A stretch of DNA of 64,000 bases from contig NZ_VWSH01000001.1 of NCBI RefSeq assembly GCF_008629695.1, positions 461,990 through 525,989 on the forward strand, read 5' to 3'. This DNA is from Taibaiella lutea. GTDB taxonomy: Bacteria > Bacteroidota > Bacteroidia > Chitinophagales > Chitinophagaceae. The notes below the pieces were generated by a model. The model did no database searches and had not been told where the DNA came from. It was given only the letters and a program-made list of their open reading frames with translations. Below, one piece after another: positions 40,844 through 47,977 of the stretch. The position numbers and the translations under genes were made by a program. The stretch's first letter is position 1, and the number at the start of each line of letters is the position of its first letter.

Positions 40844-41596
40844 TTGAATCGCAAAATAAAAGTTTCTGCAGTAAGTTATCTGAATACGAAGCCTTTGCTT
40901 TATGGAATTGAAAGGCATTCGATAATAAACGATATAGATTTACAACTGGAATATCCGGCGCTGATTGCACAACATCTTCGTGAGGATACGGTAGATATCG
41001 GTTTAGTTCCGGTGGCTGCAATTCCTTCCATTCCGAATGCGAGGATTGTTTCTGATTACGGTATTGCGGCCGATGGCAAAGTTGCTTCTGTTTGTATTTA
41101 CAGCAGGGTTCCCATTGAAGAAATTGATTCCATCTATCTGGATTACCAGTCAAGAACATCGGTTCGCCTGGCGCAGGTGTTACTGAAACATTACTGGAAA
41201 ATAGCGGTACCTATTATACAAGCTCCTGAAAATTACATTGAGCTTATTAAAGGCAAAACTGCGGGTGTAATTATCGGGGACAGGGCTCTACAGCAAAACT
41301 CCCATTTTGAATATGTTTACGATCTGGCAGAATACTGGAAAACATTTACAGGTTTGCCATTCGTCTTTGCGGCATGGGTTGCCAATAAGGATTTACCGGA
41401 GGATTTTATCTCAAAATTCAACGAGGCGAATAAAAACGGCCTTGCACATATTGACGAAGTGGTAGCAGAAAACCGGATTGACTATTACGATTTACAGGTT
41501 TACTACAGAGAGAATATACAATATGATTTGAACGAGGAAAACCGGAAAGGGCTGGAATTGTTTTTGGAATACCTTAAGGATCCGACGATTGTCTGA
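40844..41596 (+). CDS. mqnA: Menaquinone biosynthesis protein MqnA (chorismate dehydratase)
   Basis: 250 aa. MqnA converts chorismate to 3-enolpyruvyl-benzoate, first step of the futalosine route to menaquinone. The family start 'KIKVSAVSYLNTKPLLYGIE' is unmistakable; 'DIGLVPVAAIPSIPNARIVSDYGIAADGKVASVCIYS' and 'TAGVIIGDRAL' are conserved substrate-binding parts of this two-lobed periplasmic-binding-like fold. The start is a TTG at 40844 because no ATG precedes the conserved block. It stands alone, divergent from rnhA. A 21-bp tandem array begins two bases after its stop codon. The other mqn genes are not in this window. Confidence 0.93.
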   Translation: MNRKIKVSAVSYLNTKPLLYGIERHSIINDIDLQLEYPALIAQHLREDTVDIGLVPVAAIPSIPNARIVSDYGIAADGKVASVCIYSRVPIEEIDSIYLDYQSRTSVRLAQVLLKHYWKIAVPIIQAPENYIELIKGKTAGVIIGDRALQQNSHFEYVYDLAEYWKTFTGLPFVFAAWVANKDLPEDFISKFNEANKNGLAHIDEVVAENRIDYYDLQVYYRENIQYDLNEENRKGLELFLEYLKDPTIV

Positions 41597-41597
41597 G

Positions 41598-41977
41598 TGT
41601 TGAGCATCATTGTTAGACTGTTGAACGTTACTGTCTGACTGTTGAACGCTGCTGTTCAGGTGTTAAACGCCGCTGACTAACTGTTGAACGCCACTGTTTG
41701 GCTGTTAAAGCCTACTGTTGAGGGTGTTGAACGCCATTGTTCAGGTGTTGAACGCCATTGTCTGACTGTTGAACGCCACTGATTAACTGTTGAACGCCAC
41801 TGTTTGGCTGTTAAAGCCTACTGTTGAGGGTGTTGAACGCCATTGTCTGACTGTTGAACGCCATTGTCTGACTGTTGAACGCCACTGATTAACTGTTGAA
41901 CGCCACTGTTTGGGTGTTAGACGCCACTGACTGACTGTTGAATGCCACTGTCGAAGTGTCGGACATGGCTGGCAAAA
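41598..41977. repeat. 21-bp tandem array B (17 units plus a degenerate end)
   Basis: The unit is close to TGTTGAACGCCACTGTCTGAC. Units begin at 41598, 41619, 41640, 41661, 41682, 41703 and onward, with two 22-bp units (41703 and 41809). The core TGTTGAACGCCA(C/T)TG is constant and the last six bases vary (TCTGAC, TTTGGC, ATTAAC, TTCAGG). Units 5-9 (41682-41787) recur as units 10-14 (41788-41893), a 106-bp higher-order repeat. It lies between the mqnA stop and the bidirectional terminator at 42052. Confidence 0.95.
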
Positions 41978-42051
41978 TATAGTAACAAATAAGCAATATG
42001 GGATATGAAATTCGTCAAATACGAATATGAAACATTAATCTATTTCACTTG

Positions 42052-42095
42052 CATTCAATAAAAAATCTCCGAAAACGGAGATTTTTTATTGAATG
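42052..42095. terminator. Bidirectional terminator, 20-bp perfect inverted repeat
   Basis: CATTCAATAAAAAATCTCCG (42052-42071), loop AAAA, and its exact reverse complement (42076-42095). The GC part is flanked by A6 and T6, so it works in both directions. It sits between convergent mqnA plus array B and the DPP IV gene. Confidence 0.92.
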
Positions 42096-42111
42096 TTATA
42101 AATTGTCTTAA

Positions 42112-44292
42112 TTAAAGTTTCTCCATAATATAATTTGTAATCCTCCTGAACAGTTGCAGCCTCGTTATGCCTCCGGAAATACCGTGATTTTTATTAGGAT
42201 AATATTCAGCTTCAAATTGCTTGTTGGCTTTAATGAGTTGATCAGTTAATGCAACTGCATTTTGAAAATGGACATTATCATCTGCGGTTCCGTGAATCAT
42301 CAGGAAATTCCCTTTCAATTTATTTGCCATTTTTTCGGGTGCATTATCATCGTATCCTTTTTCATTTTCGGCGGGTGTGCGCATATACCTTTCGGTATAA
42401 ACATTGTCATAAAAACGCCAGTTCGTAACAGGAGCCACAGCCACGGCAGTCTTGAAAACATCTGCGCCTTTCATGATGCAGGTTGAGCTCATAAATCCGC
42501 CAAAGCTCCAACCCCAGATACCGATTCTGTCTTTGTCAACATAATCCTGCTTTGCCATGAATTTACCAACGGCAATCTGGTCGTCGCTTTCGTATTTTCC
42601 TAATTCCAGATAAGTTTTCTTTTTGAAGGCTTCGCCGCGTCCACCGGTTCCTGTACCGTCGGCACATACAATAATATAGCCTTTCTCTGCGAGCATCTGA
42701 TGCCAGAAGTAATTGCCTATCGGGAATTTATCTGCAACTTCCTGAGAGCCGGGGCCGCTGTATTGATACAACAAAACAGGGTATTTTTTATTAGGGTCAA
42801 AATTGGACGGTTTAATCATCCAGGCATTCAGCATATCGCCTTTGCCGTTAGGAATCTGCAAAGTGGTAACAACGCCTAAATCATATTTTTCCATGGTTGC
42901 TTTCAATGCTGCATTATCTTCCAGCACACGCACTTTTTTACCCTGATTATTGATTAAGGTATAAACGGGTACTGAATTGAGCCTTGAATATTTGTCAAGG
43001 AAAAACTGATAACCTTCACAAGGTGTAATATCATGGGTGCCGCTTTCATTGGTAAGGCATACGGATGATTTACCGGTCAGGTCAACTTTATATAATTTCC
43101 TTTCCAATGGCGATATGACGCCGGCTGTATAATAAACACAGGCGTTCTTCTTGTCAATGCCTTTTATTTTGTCAACATCCCAGTTTCCATTAGTCAGCGG
43201 GGTAAGTTTTTTATCAACCCAATTCCATTTGTATAAATGATTGAAGCCATCTTTTTCGGATGTGAAAACGAATGATTTTCCATCGGGAAGAAAGCTGAGG
43301 TTATCATTGATTTCAATATAGTACTTATTGTTTTCTTCGTACATCACATCAGAATTGCCTGATTGCGCATCGGTCAATAATAATTCCAGTTTATTTTGCA
43401 AACGGTTCATTCTGTAAATGCACAATTCACCCGGATCGTTGGTCCATTTAATCCTTGGAATGTATTGGTCAGTTTCGGTTCCTATATCAGCTTTAACTGT
43501 ATGAGCATTTTTTACATTATAAAAATGAATGGTAACAACAGAATTGTCTTCACCTGCTTTCGGGTATTTATAAGTGTATAACCTCGGATAGTTGCCGCCT
43601 TCATAAAAAGGAATGGTGTATTCTTTTACATTGCTTTCATCAAAACGGTAATAAGCGAGTGTATTGCCATCGGGCGACCATTCAAAAGCGCGGGTAAATT
43701 CCCATTCTTCTTCATATACCCAATCACAATTACCATTAATAATCTTGTTGGTTGCCCCATCGGTGGTAACTGCAACGTTATTACCTGTTTTTAAATCTGA
43801 AATGTAGATATTATTGTCTTTTACAAAAGCTGCCTGTGTGCCTTGCGGATTAAAGGTTGCATGCAAAACAGCCTCGTTATCCAGGACTTTTTTCTTTCCG
43901 GTCCGGATATCGTAAACCCAGACTTTATACAAAATGGAACGGCGATAGATAGAAGCGGGTTTTGTAAACAACAGAATCTTTTGCTCGTCGTTACTCAGTT
44001 CATAACCTGATATTGTACCTATTTCGCCTTTAATATCATTGCTGAAAATGGTTTTCAGCTTTTTGCCGTTACTCAGGTTGTAAATATTTATTTGCTGTTC
44101 AGAGCCATTCTGGTCTAACTGAGCATATTGCAGGCCATTTTTCAGGGCATTAAAACCCGGTACGTCTTTGGCGGCAAAAGTTCCGTTTTGCCAGATGTCT
44201 TCAAGCGTTATTTGCTTTCTCGTCTGAGCATTTGCCCATACCGGCAATAATAAAAATGCTAATACAGACACTCGTTGTAACAAATGATACAT
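42112..44292 (-). CDS. Dipeptidyl-peptidase IV-like serine peptidase (S9 family)
   Basis: 726 aa with signal peptide (MYHLLQRVSVLAFLLLPVWANA). The N-terminal beta-propeller (about 40-470) carries the DPP IV glutamate motif in 'CDWVYEEEWEFTRAFEWSPDG'. The C-terminal alpha/beta-hydrolase holds the triad S596 (GWSFGG), D671 (HGTADDNVHF) and H703 (NKNHGISGG). The double-Glu motif, which recognises the peptide N-terminus, supports genuine DPP IV activity (release of X-Pro dipeptides). It acts in the periplasm. The gene is transcribed alone and ends at a strong terminator 17 bp after the stop. Confidence 0.93.
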   Translation of the reverse strand: MYHLLQRVSVLAFLLLPVWANAQTRKQITLEDIWQNGTFAAKDVPGFNALKNGLQYAQLDQNGSEQQINIYNLSNGKKLKTIFSNDIKGEIGTISGYELSNDEQKILLFTKPASIYRRSILYKVWVYDIRTGKKKVLDNEAVLHATFNPQGTQAAFVKDNNIYISDLKTGNNVAVTTDGATNKIINGNCDWVYEEEWEFTRAFEWSPDGNTLAYYRFDESNVKEYTIPFYEGGNYPRLYTYKYPKAGEDNSVVTIHFYNVKNAHTVKADIGTETDQYIPRIKWTNDPGELCIYRMNRLQNKLELLLTDAQSGNSDVMYEENNKYYIEINDNLSFLPDGKSFVFTSEKDGFNHLYKWNWVDKKLTPLTNGNWDVDKIKGIDKKNACVYYTAGVISPLERKLYKVDLTGKSSVCLTNESGTHDITPCEGYQFFLDKYSRLNSVPVYTLINNQGKKVRVLEDNAALKATMEKYDLGVVTTLQIPNGKGDMLNAWMIKPSNFDPNKKYPVLLYQYSGPGSQEVADKFPIGNYFWHQMLAEKGYIIVCADGTGTGGRGEAFKKKTYLELGKYESDDQIAVGKFMAKQDYVDKDRIGIWGWSFGGFMSSTCIMKGADVFKTAVAVAPVTNWRFYDNVYTERYMRTPAENEKGYDDNAPEKMANKLKGNFLMIHGTADDNVHFQNAVALTDQLIKANKQFEAEYYPNKNHGISGGITRLQLFRRITNYIMEKL

Positions 44293-44477
44293 ATAATTTG
44301 CAGATATAATTTGAAAGTGCTAATGTACGAAGCAAAAGACAGGAATCAATCCCCCTTTTTAAGGGAGAAGATTAATACAGAGAAACATCATTGCTTCTCA
44401 GGAATGAAATCAAATTACACAAGAACTCCAATGCATTTTCACAAATACATTAAGTCTTGAAATAAGTGTTAAAATGT

Positions 44478-44687
44478 TTAATGATGCTCTGCAACGTTTT
44501 GTTGGGCTATCATCTGAAACAATTGTTCAACAGCTTCTTTGCGAGGCTCCAGTTTGATAGTTTTCAAAACAGCCAGTTCATTTGCGAAATCCTGCTCCAT
44601 ACGAATCTGTTGCATGGCTTCAATAGGGTCTGTCTGTTGGTCGGAAATTGATTGTTGGGAAATAGTAATGTGTAGATGTTTTTCCAT
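44478..44687 (-). CDS. Small protein of unknown function
   Basis: 69 aa, beginning MEKHLHITISQQSISDQQ and ending 'LEPRKEAVEQLFQMIAQQNVAEHH'. Gln- and Glu-rich and probably helical; no signal peptide or membrane segment. I recognise no family. The frame is plausible: amphipathic helix character, normal codon use, and it fills an otherwise empty gap between the DPP IV gene and the DivIC-like gene, on the same strand as both. There is no exact promoter box upstream. It could be chance, so confidence is moderate. Confidence 0.5.
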   Translation of the reverse strand: MEKHLHITISQQSISDQQTDPIEAMQQIRMEQDFANELAVLKTIKLEPRKEAVEQLFQMIAQQNVAEHH

Positions 44688-44874
44688 TGAAATATATTTA
44701 TTTACCCTAAAACGAAAGAAGAAAATGTTTATTATGTGAAATTACATTTTATTTTTTCCCATCCAAGCATCTATTACATAATATTATCTTTCATAAATGA
44801 CATTATGATGTCCGGATAAGGCCATTAAATAACAACAGAATAAAAAGAATGTTCTTTAATGCAGGGGTGAAAAT

Positions 44875-45180
44875 TTACTTCACGGTTTTTGCGGAGTCGT
44901 GGATGATGAGGTATAAATCTTCGCCATCGCGTTTTTCATGATATTTTTCACGGGCATATTGCTCCGTTTTTGCATTGTTTGTATTGATATCATTCAGTTC
45001 CTTATCCATTCTGCCAATCTCATTGTTCAGGTGGTCTATTTTGCTTTGGGTTTCTTCCAGTTCCTTTACACGGGCATGTTGCGTAAACCAGTCATTCTGG
45101 TCAAAAAATACCATCAGCAACAAAAACAATATTGCGGTAATGAAATATTTATTGGTAAAAATCTTAAGGATATTTTTCAC
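44875..45180 (-). CDS. FtsB/DivIC-family septum formation initiator protein
   Basis: 101 aa. One membrane helix (about 12-28, 'YFITAILFLLLMVFFDQNDW') is followed by a coiled coil (about 35-70, 'ARVKELEETQSKIDHLNNEIGRMDKELNDI') and a 'TEQYAREKYHEKRDGEDLYLI' tail. The tail is the characteristic end of FtsB/DivIC proteins (ExxARxxxxMxxPxExxx). These single-pass proteins form part of the FtsQ-FtsL-FtsB divisome complex. The length is normal. It is divergent from the transketolase gene. In many Bacteroidota it is encoded near eno or in a similar isolated setting. Confidence 0.85.
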   Translation of the reverse strand: MKNILKIFTNKYFITAILFLLLMVFFDQNDWFTQHARVKELEETQSKIDHLNNEIGRMDKELNDINTNNAKTEQYAREKYHEKRDGEDLYLIIHDSAKTVK

Positions 45181-45307
45181 GAAAGCCGATTAATGAGGAA
45201 ACAGTATGAATTGCAAAGTTTATAAAAATAAGCCATAATCGTCCTTTTGCCTTCACCCTTTTTTTCAACATAAATCCAAAACTTTCCGATAAGAGCATAA
45301 ATAGTTT

Positions 45308-45315
45308 TACTTTTG
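45308..45315 (+). promoter_or_regulatory. -7 box of the transketolase subunit gene
   Basis: TACTTTTG is a perfect -7 box 36 bases before the ATG at 45352. It includes the TTG at 45313, which therefore cannot be the start codon. A weak -33 (TTTC at 45283-45286) lies 21 bases upstream. Confidence 0.6.
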
Positions 45316-45351
45316 CAACCACATTTCAAAAAAAATCAATATTCATTCCGC

Positions 45352-46311
45352 ATGTTGCAGGATTTTATCGCACAAAACGAAAAAGAAACCCGCGCCGGCT
45401 TTGGTGAAGGTATTCATGAAGCTGCCAAAAAGAACCCGAATGTCATGGCGCTTACAGCCGACCTTGCAGGTTCTTTAAAACTGAACGCATTTATAAAAGA
45501 TTTTCCGGAACGCTTTGTTCAGGTGGGTATTGCAGAAGCTAATATGATTGGCATTGCTGCGGGTCTGACTATCGGCGGCAAAATTCCATACACGACGACT
45601 TTTGCAAATTTTTCTACTTCCAGGGTGTATGACCAGATTCGTCAATCGGTTGCTTACAGTGGCAAAAATGTAAAAATCTGTGCTTCGCATGCAGGGCTTA
45701 CTTTAGGTGAAGATGGTGCTACGCACCAGGTTCTGGAAGATGTGGGCATGATGAGGATGTTGCCGCATATGACGGTCATTGTCCCTTGCGACTTTAACCA
45801 GACGAAGGCTGCAACAATGGCTATTGCCGATTACGAAGGTCCTGTTTACTTACGTTTCGGACGTGTAAAATGGCCGAATTTTACTGCTGAAAACGGCAGT
45901 GATTTCGTTATAGGAAAAGCTCAGGTAATGAATGAAGGTACAGATGTCTCTATCATTGCATGTGGCCACCTGGTATGGAATGCGTTGGAAGCAGCGCGTG
46001 CTTTGGAAGCAAAAGGTATTTCTTGCGATGTAATCAATATGCATACAATCAAGCCGTTGGACGAGGCTGCCATCATTAAATCTTTAACTAAAACAGGTTG
46101 TGTGGTTACGGCAGAAGAACATCAAATCAACGGTGGCTTAGGGGATGCTGTAGCGAATGTAGCATCGCGCAATTGCCCGGTTCCTCATGAATATGTTGCG
46201 GTTCAGGATACTTTTGGTGAAAGCGGAAAACCTGCCGATCTTTTAAAGAAATACGGATTGACTACAGAGGATGTTATTGCGGCGGCTGAAAAAGCAATGA
46301 AACGCAAGTAA
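45352..46311 (+). CDS. Transketolase, C-terminal subunit
   Basis: 319 aa from the ATG at 45352. It contains the pyrimidine-binding domain ('NPNVMALTADLAGSLKLN', 'RFVQVGIAEANMIGIAAGLTIGGKIPYTTTFANFSTSRVYDQIRQSVAYSG', the catalytic-type Glu in GIAEANM) and the C-terminal transketolase domain ('VTAEEHQINGGLGDAVANV'). This equals the second half of a normal transketolase (about 650 aa). In many bacteria and archaea the two halves are separate genes; the N-terminal, diphosphate-binding half is usually adjacent, but it is not within this window. With its partner it transfers two-carbon units in the pentose phosphate pathway. Confidence 0.9.
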   Translation: MLQDFIAQNEKETRAGFGEGIHEAAKKNPNVMALTADLAGSLKLNAFIKDFPERFVQVGIAEANMIGIAAGLTIGGKIPYTTTFANFSTSRVYDQIRQSVAYSGKNVKICASHAGLTLGEDGATHQVLEDVGMMRMLPHMTVIVPCDFNQTKAATMAIADYEGPVYLRFGRVKWPNFTAENGSDFVIGKAQVMNEGTDVSIIACGHLVWNALEAARALEAKGISCDVINMHTIKPLDEAAIIKSLTKTGCVVTAEEHQINGGLGDAVANVASRNCPVPHEYVAVQDTFGESGKPADLLKKYGLTTEDVIAAAEKAMKRK

Positions 46312-46319
46312 TTAATTGT

Positions 46320-46369
46320 AAGATAGGGTTTGCATCCTATCTTATTAATATTGCTGTTGGTCAAAAGAC
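46320..46369. repeat. Truncated copy of the dispersed two-hairpin element
   Basis: Hairpin 1 is AAGATAGG / CCTATCTT (46320-46343, 8-nt loop). Hairpin 2 is missing; instead the 3' module ATATTGCTGTTGGTCAAAAGAC (46348-46369) follows directly. The same 22-bp module occurs with one change at 46542-46563 in the full copy. Confidence 0.8.
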
Positions 46370-46383
46370 ACAACAGCGGCTAT

Positions 46384-46415
46384 AAAAAAGCAAATGCATG
46401 AGCATTTGCTTTTTT
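46384..46415. terminator. Bidirectional terminator between the transketolase subunit and tolC genes
   Basis: A-rich 5' arm A6-GCAAATGC (46384-46397), loop ATGA, and GCATTTGC-T6 (46402-46415): a 14-bp perfect stem with A and T runs on the outer sides, usable in both directions. It lies between convergent genes. Confidence 0.9.
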
Positions 46416-46439
46416 ATTATAAATTAATTGATTTTCAAA

Positions 46440-46575
46440 TCGTTTTAGAGATCCTGAAAACATAATAGCAATGGGGTGCAATTCTTATTAAAAGATAAGG
46501 TTTGCACCTTATTCTGTTTTGTGTCGCCCTTTCAGGACTTGATATTACTGTTGGTCAAAAGACTACAGCAGCGAA
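46440..46575. repeat. Dispersed two-hairpin element, long form
   Basis: The 5' module TCGTTTTAGA plus CATAATAGCAATGG is shared with the copy at 29362. Hairpin 1 is GATAAGGT / ACCTTATt, about 7-8 bp (46494-46512). Hairpin 2 is GCCCT-TTC-AGGAC (about 46525-46537; one outer pair is C-A mismatched). The 3' module ATATTACTGTTGGTCAAAAGAC is at 46542-46563. It lies just after the stop of the tolC gene (46599) in minus-strand reading. Confidence 0.82.
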
Positions 46576-46598
46576 TTGCTTTATAAAAAATATGCCTT

Positions 46599-47918
46599 TT
46601 ATCTCACCAGTTTATTTTCTATAACCAGCAATTTGATTTCTGCAACTTTAAGCGTATAACCGGCATCTACCAATCTTGTCAATGCTGCTACATAGCTGTT
46701 TTCAGCTTCTCTAAGCTCCAATGTATTACTAACTCCCACCTTAAAACGTGCCTGCTGAATCATTACGTTTTCGGCAGCGTATTTTATATTTTCTTTTTCA
46801 AGGTTCAGGCCTTCCAATGCATTTTTATAAGCGCGCCAGGCAACTCTATATTGCATGGCAACTCTTGACTGTGTATATTGGTATAATAAATCCTGACGGT
46901 TTACTTCGAGCCTTGCAACCTTTTTCTGTCGCTGCAAATTGAATCCGTCAAATATGGGTAGATTCAGGTTCAGGCCTACCTGCGGGCCATAGGTCCTGTT
47001 AAACAAGGTGGCGCCTGCATCATTCTGAAGGCGGTTATAATTATAAGATGCCGCCAGATTTAAAGTAGGAATCTGTAGTCTTTTCGTCAATGCAAGATCA
47101 AAGACAGAAAGTTGTTTCTGTTCAGCAGCCAATTGAACATCAAAATTATCGCTCATCCAAAGTTCTTTTGCATTGAAGGTAAGATCAGGGTTAAGCTTAA
47201 GGCTGTCTTCCACATCAAAATCAGCAAACTGGTCGCGGCTTAGTAATAGCATAAGGCTGTCTTTCAACTGGCGTAATTTAGCATCCTGTAATATGGAAGC
47301 ATATTTACTGGCATTATAATCGACTTGAGCCTGAAGGTAATCCGTCTTTGCAGAGGTTCCTACTTCAAAGTTCTTTTTCGCAATTGTCATTCTTGAATAA
47401 GCCAGTGACATGGCCGTATCGAGGGCAATTAATTGTTGTTTTTCATAAACGACGCTTGAATAGGAAATTATAACCTGCGAAACGGTGGCCTGCACCTGAC
47501 TCCGTAGTTGTATATTCCCTATTTGTTCCATTTCATTCAGCCTGTCTTTTGCTATAAACATTCTAAGTCCGTCAAACAATGTCCAGTTCAATTGTGCGGC
47601 GCCGCCAAGGGTCGTAGCTTGTGCATTATGTCTGTTTTGCTCTGCGCCGGTAGCCAATTCAATCTTCGCATCTGTAATGCTTTTGCTTAAGGTTCCGATT
47701 GCCGAAATAGTCGGTAGCATACCGGCATTGCCAATAGTATTATTTGCTTTAGCCTGTTCTAATGAAACCTTTGCAATACGGATATTGAAGTTTTGGTCTA
47801 AAGCTATATCAATGGCATCTTTCAATGTAAGAATAGGTCCGTTCACAGTAGTATCCTGTGCGCGAACCATCAAACACATTAAGCTTGCTATAACACTAAA
47901 AATAATTTTCTTACGCAT
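46599..47918 (-). CDS. TolC-family outer-membrane efflux channel (RND cluster)
   Basis: 439 aa with a signal peptide (MRKKIIFSVIASLMCLMVRAQD). OEP repeats are visible: 'LTLKDAIDIALDQNFNIRIAKVSLEQAKANNTIGNAGMLPTISA' and 'DLALTKRLQIPTLNLAASYNYN', with 'AENVMIQQARFKVGVSNTLELREAENSYVAA' near the end. It forms the trimeric outer-membrane duct of a tripartite pump. It is 59 bp downstream of the RND pump gene on the same strand and surely works with it. It differs strongly from the other TolC protein at 32845, so they serve separate pumps. Confidence 0.92.
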   Translation of the reverse strand: MRKKIIFSVIASLMCLMVRAQDTTVNGPILTLKDAIDIALDQNFNIRIAKVSLEQAKANNTIGNAGMLPTISAIGTLSKSITDAKIELATGAEQNRHNAQATTLGGAAQLNWTLFDGLRMFIAKDRLNEMEQIGNIQLRSQVQATVSQVIISYSSVVYEKQQLIALDTAMSLAYSRMTIAKKNFEVGTSAKTDYLQAQVDYNASKYASILQDAKLRQLKDSLMLLLSRDQFADFDVEDSLKLNPDLTFNAKELWMSDNFDVQLAAEQKQLSVFDLALTKRLQIPTLNLAASYNYNRLQNDAGATLFNRTYGPQVGLNLNLPIFDGFNLQRQKKVARLEVNRQDLLYQYTQSRVAMQYRVAWRAYKNALEGLNLEKENIKYAAENVMIQQARFKVGVSNTLELREAENSYVAALTRLVDAGYTLKVAEIKLLVIENKLVR

Positions 47919-47977
47919 TTTTATAGTCGTTAGTTGACAGTCTTCAGTTGATAGTTTTATTGTTTTATAACTTCATT

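Noticed and set aside
41598-41977. Array B as a CRISPR array
   Set aside because: Units are contiguous 21-mers without unique spacers of 25-40 bp, and no cas gene is nearby. It is a minisatellite-like tandem repeat.
45313-45351. TTG-initiated extension of the transketolase subunit
   Set aside because: The TTG is part of a perfect TAnnTTTG box; the ATG at 45352 is the natural start.
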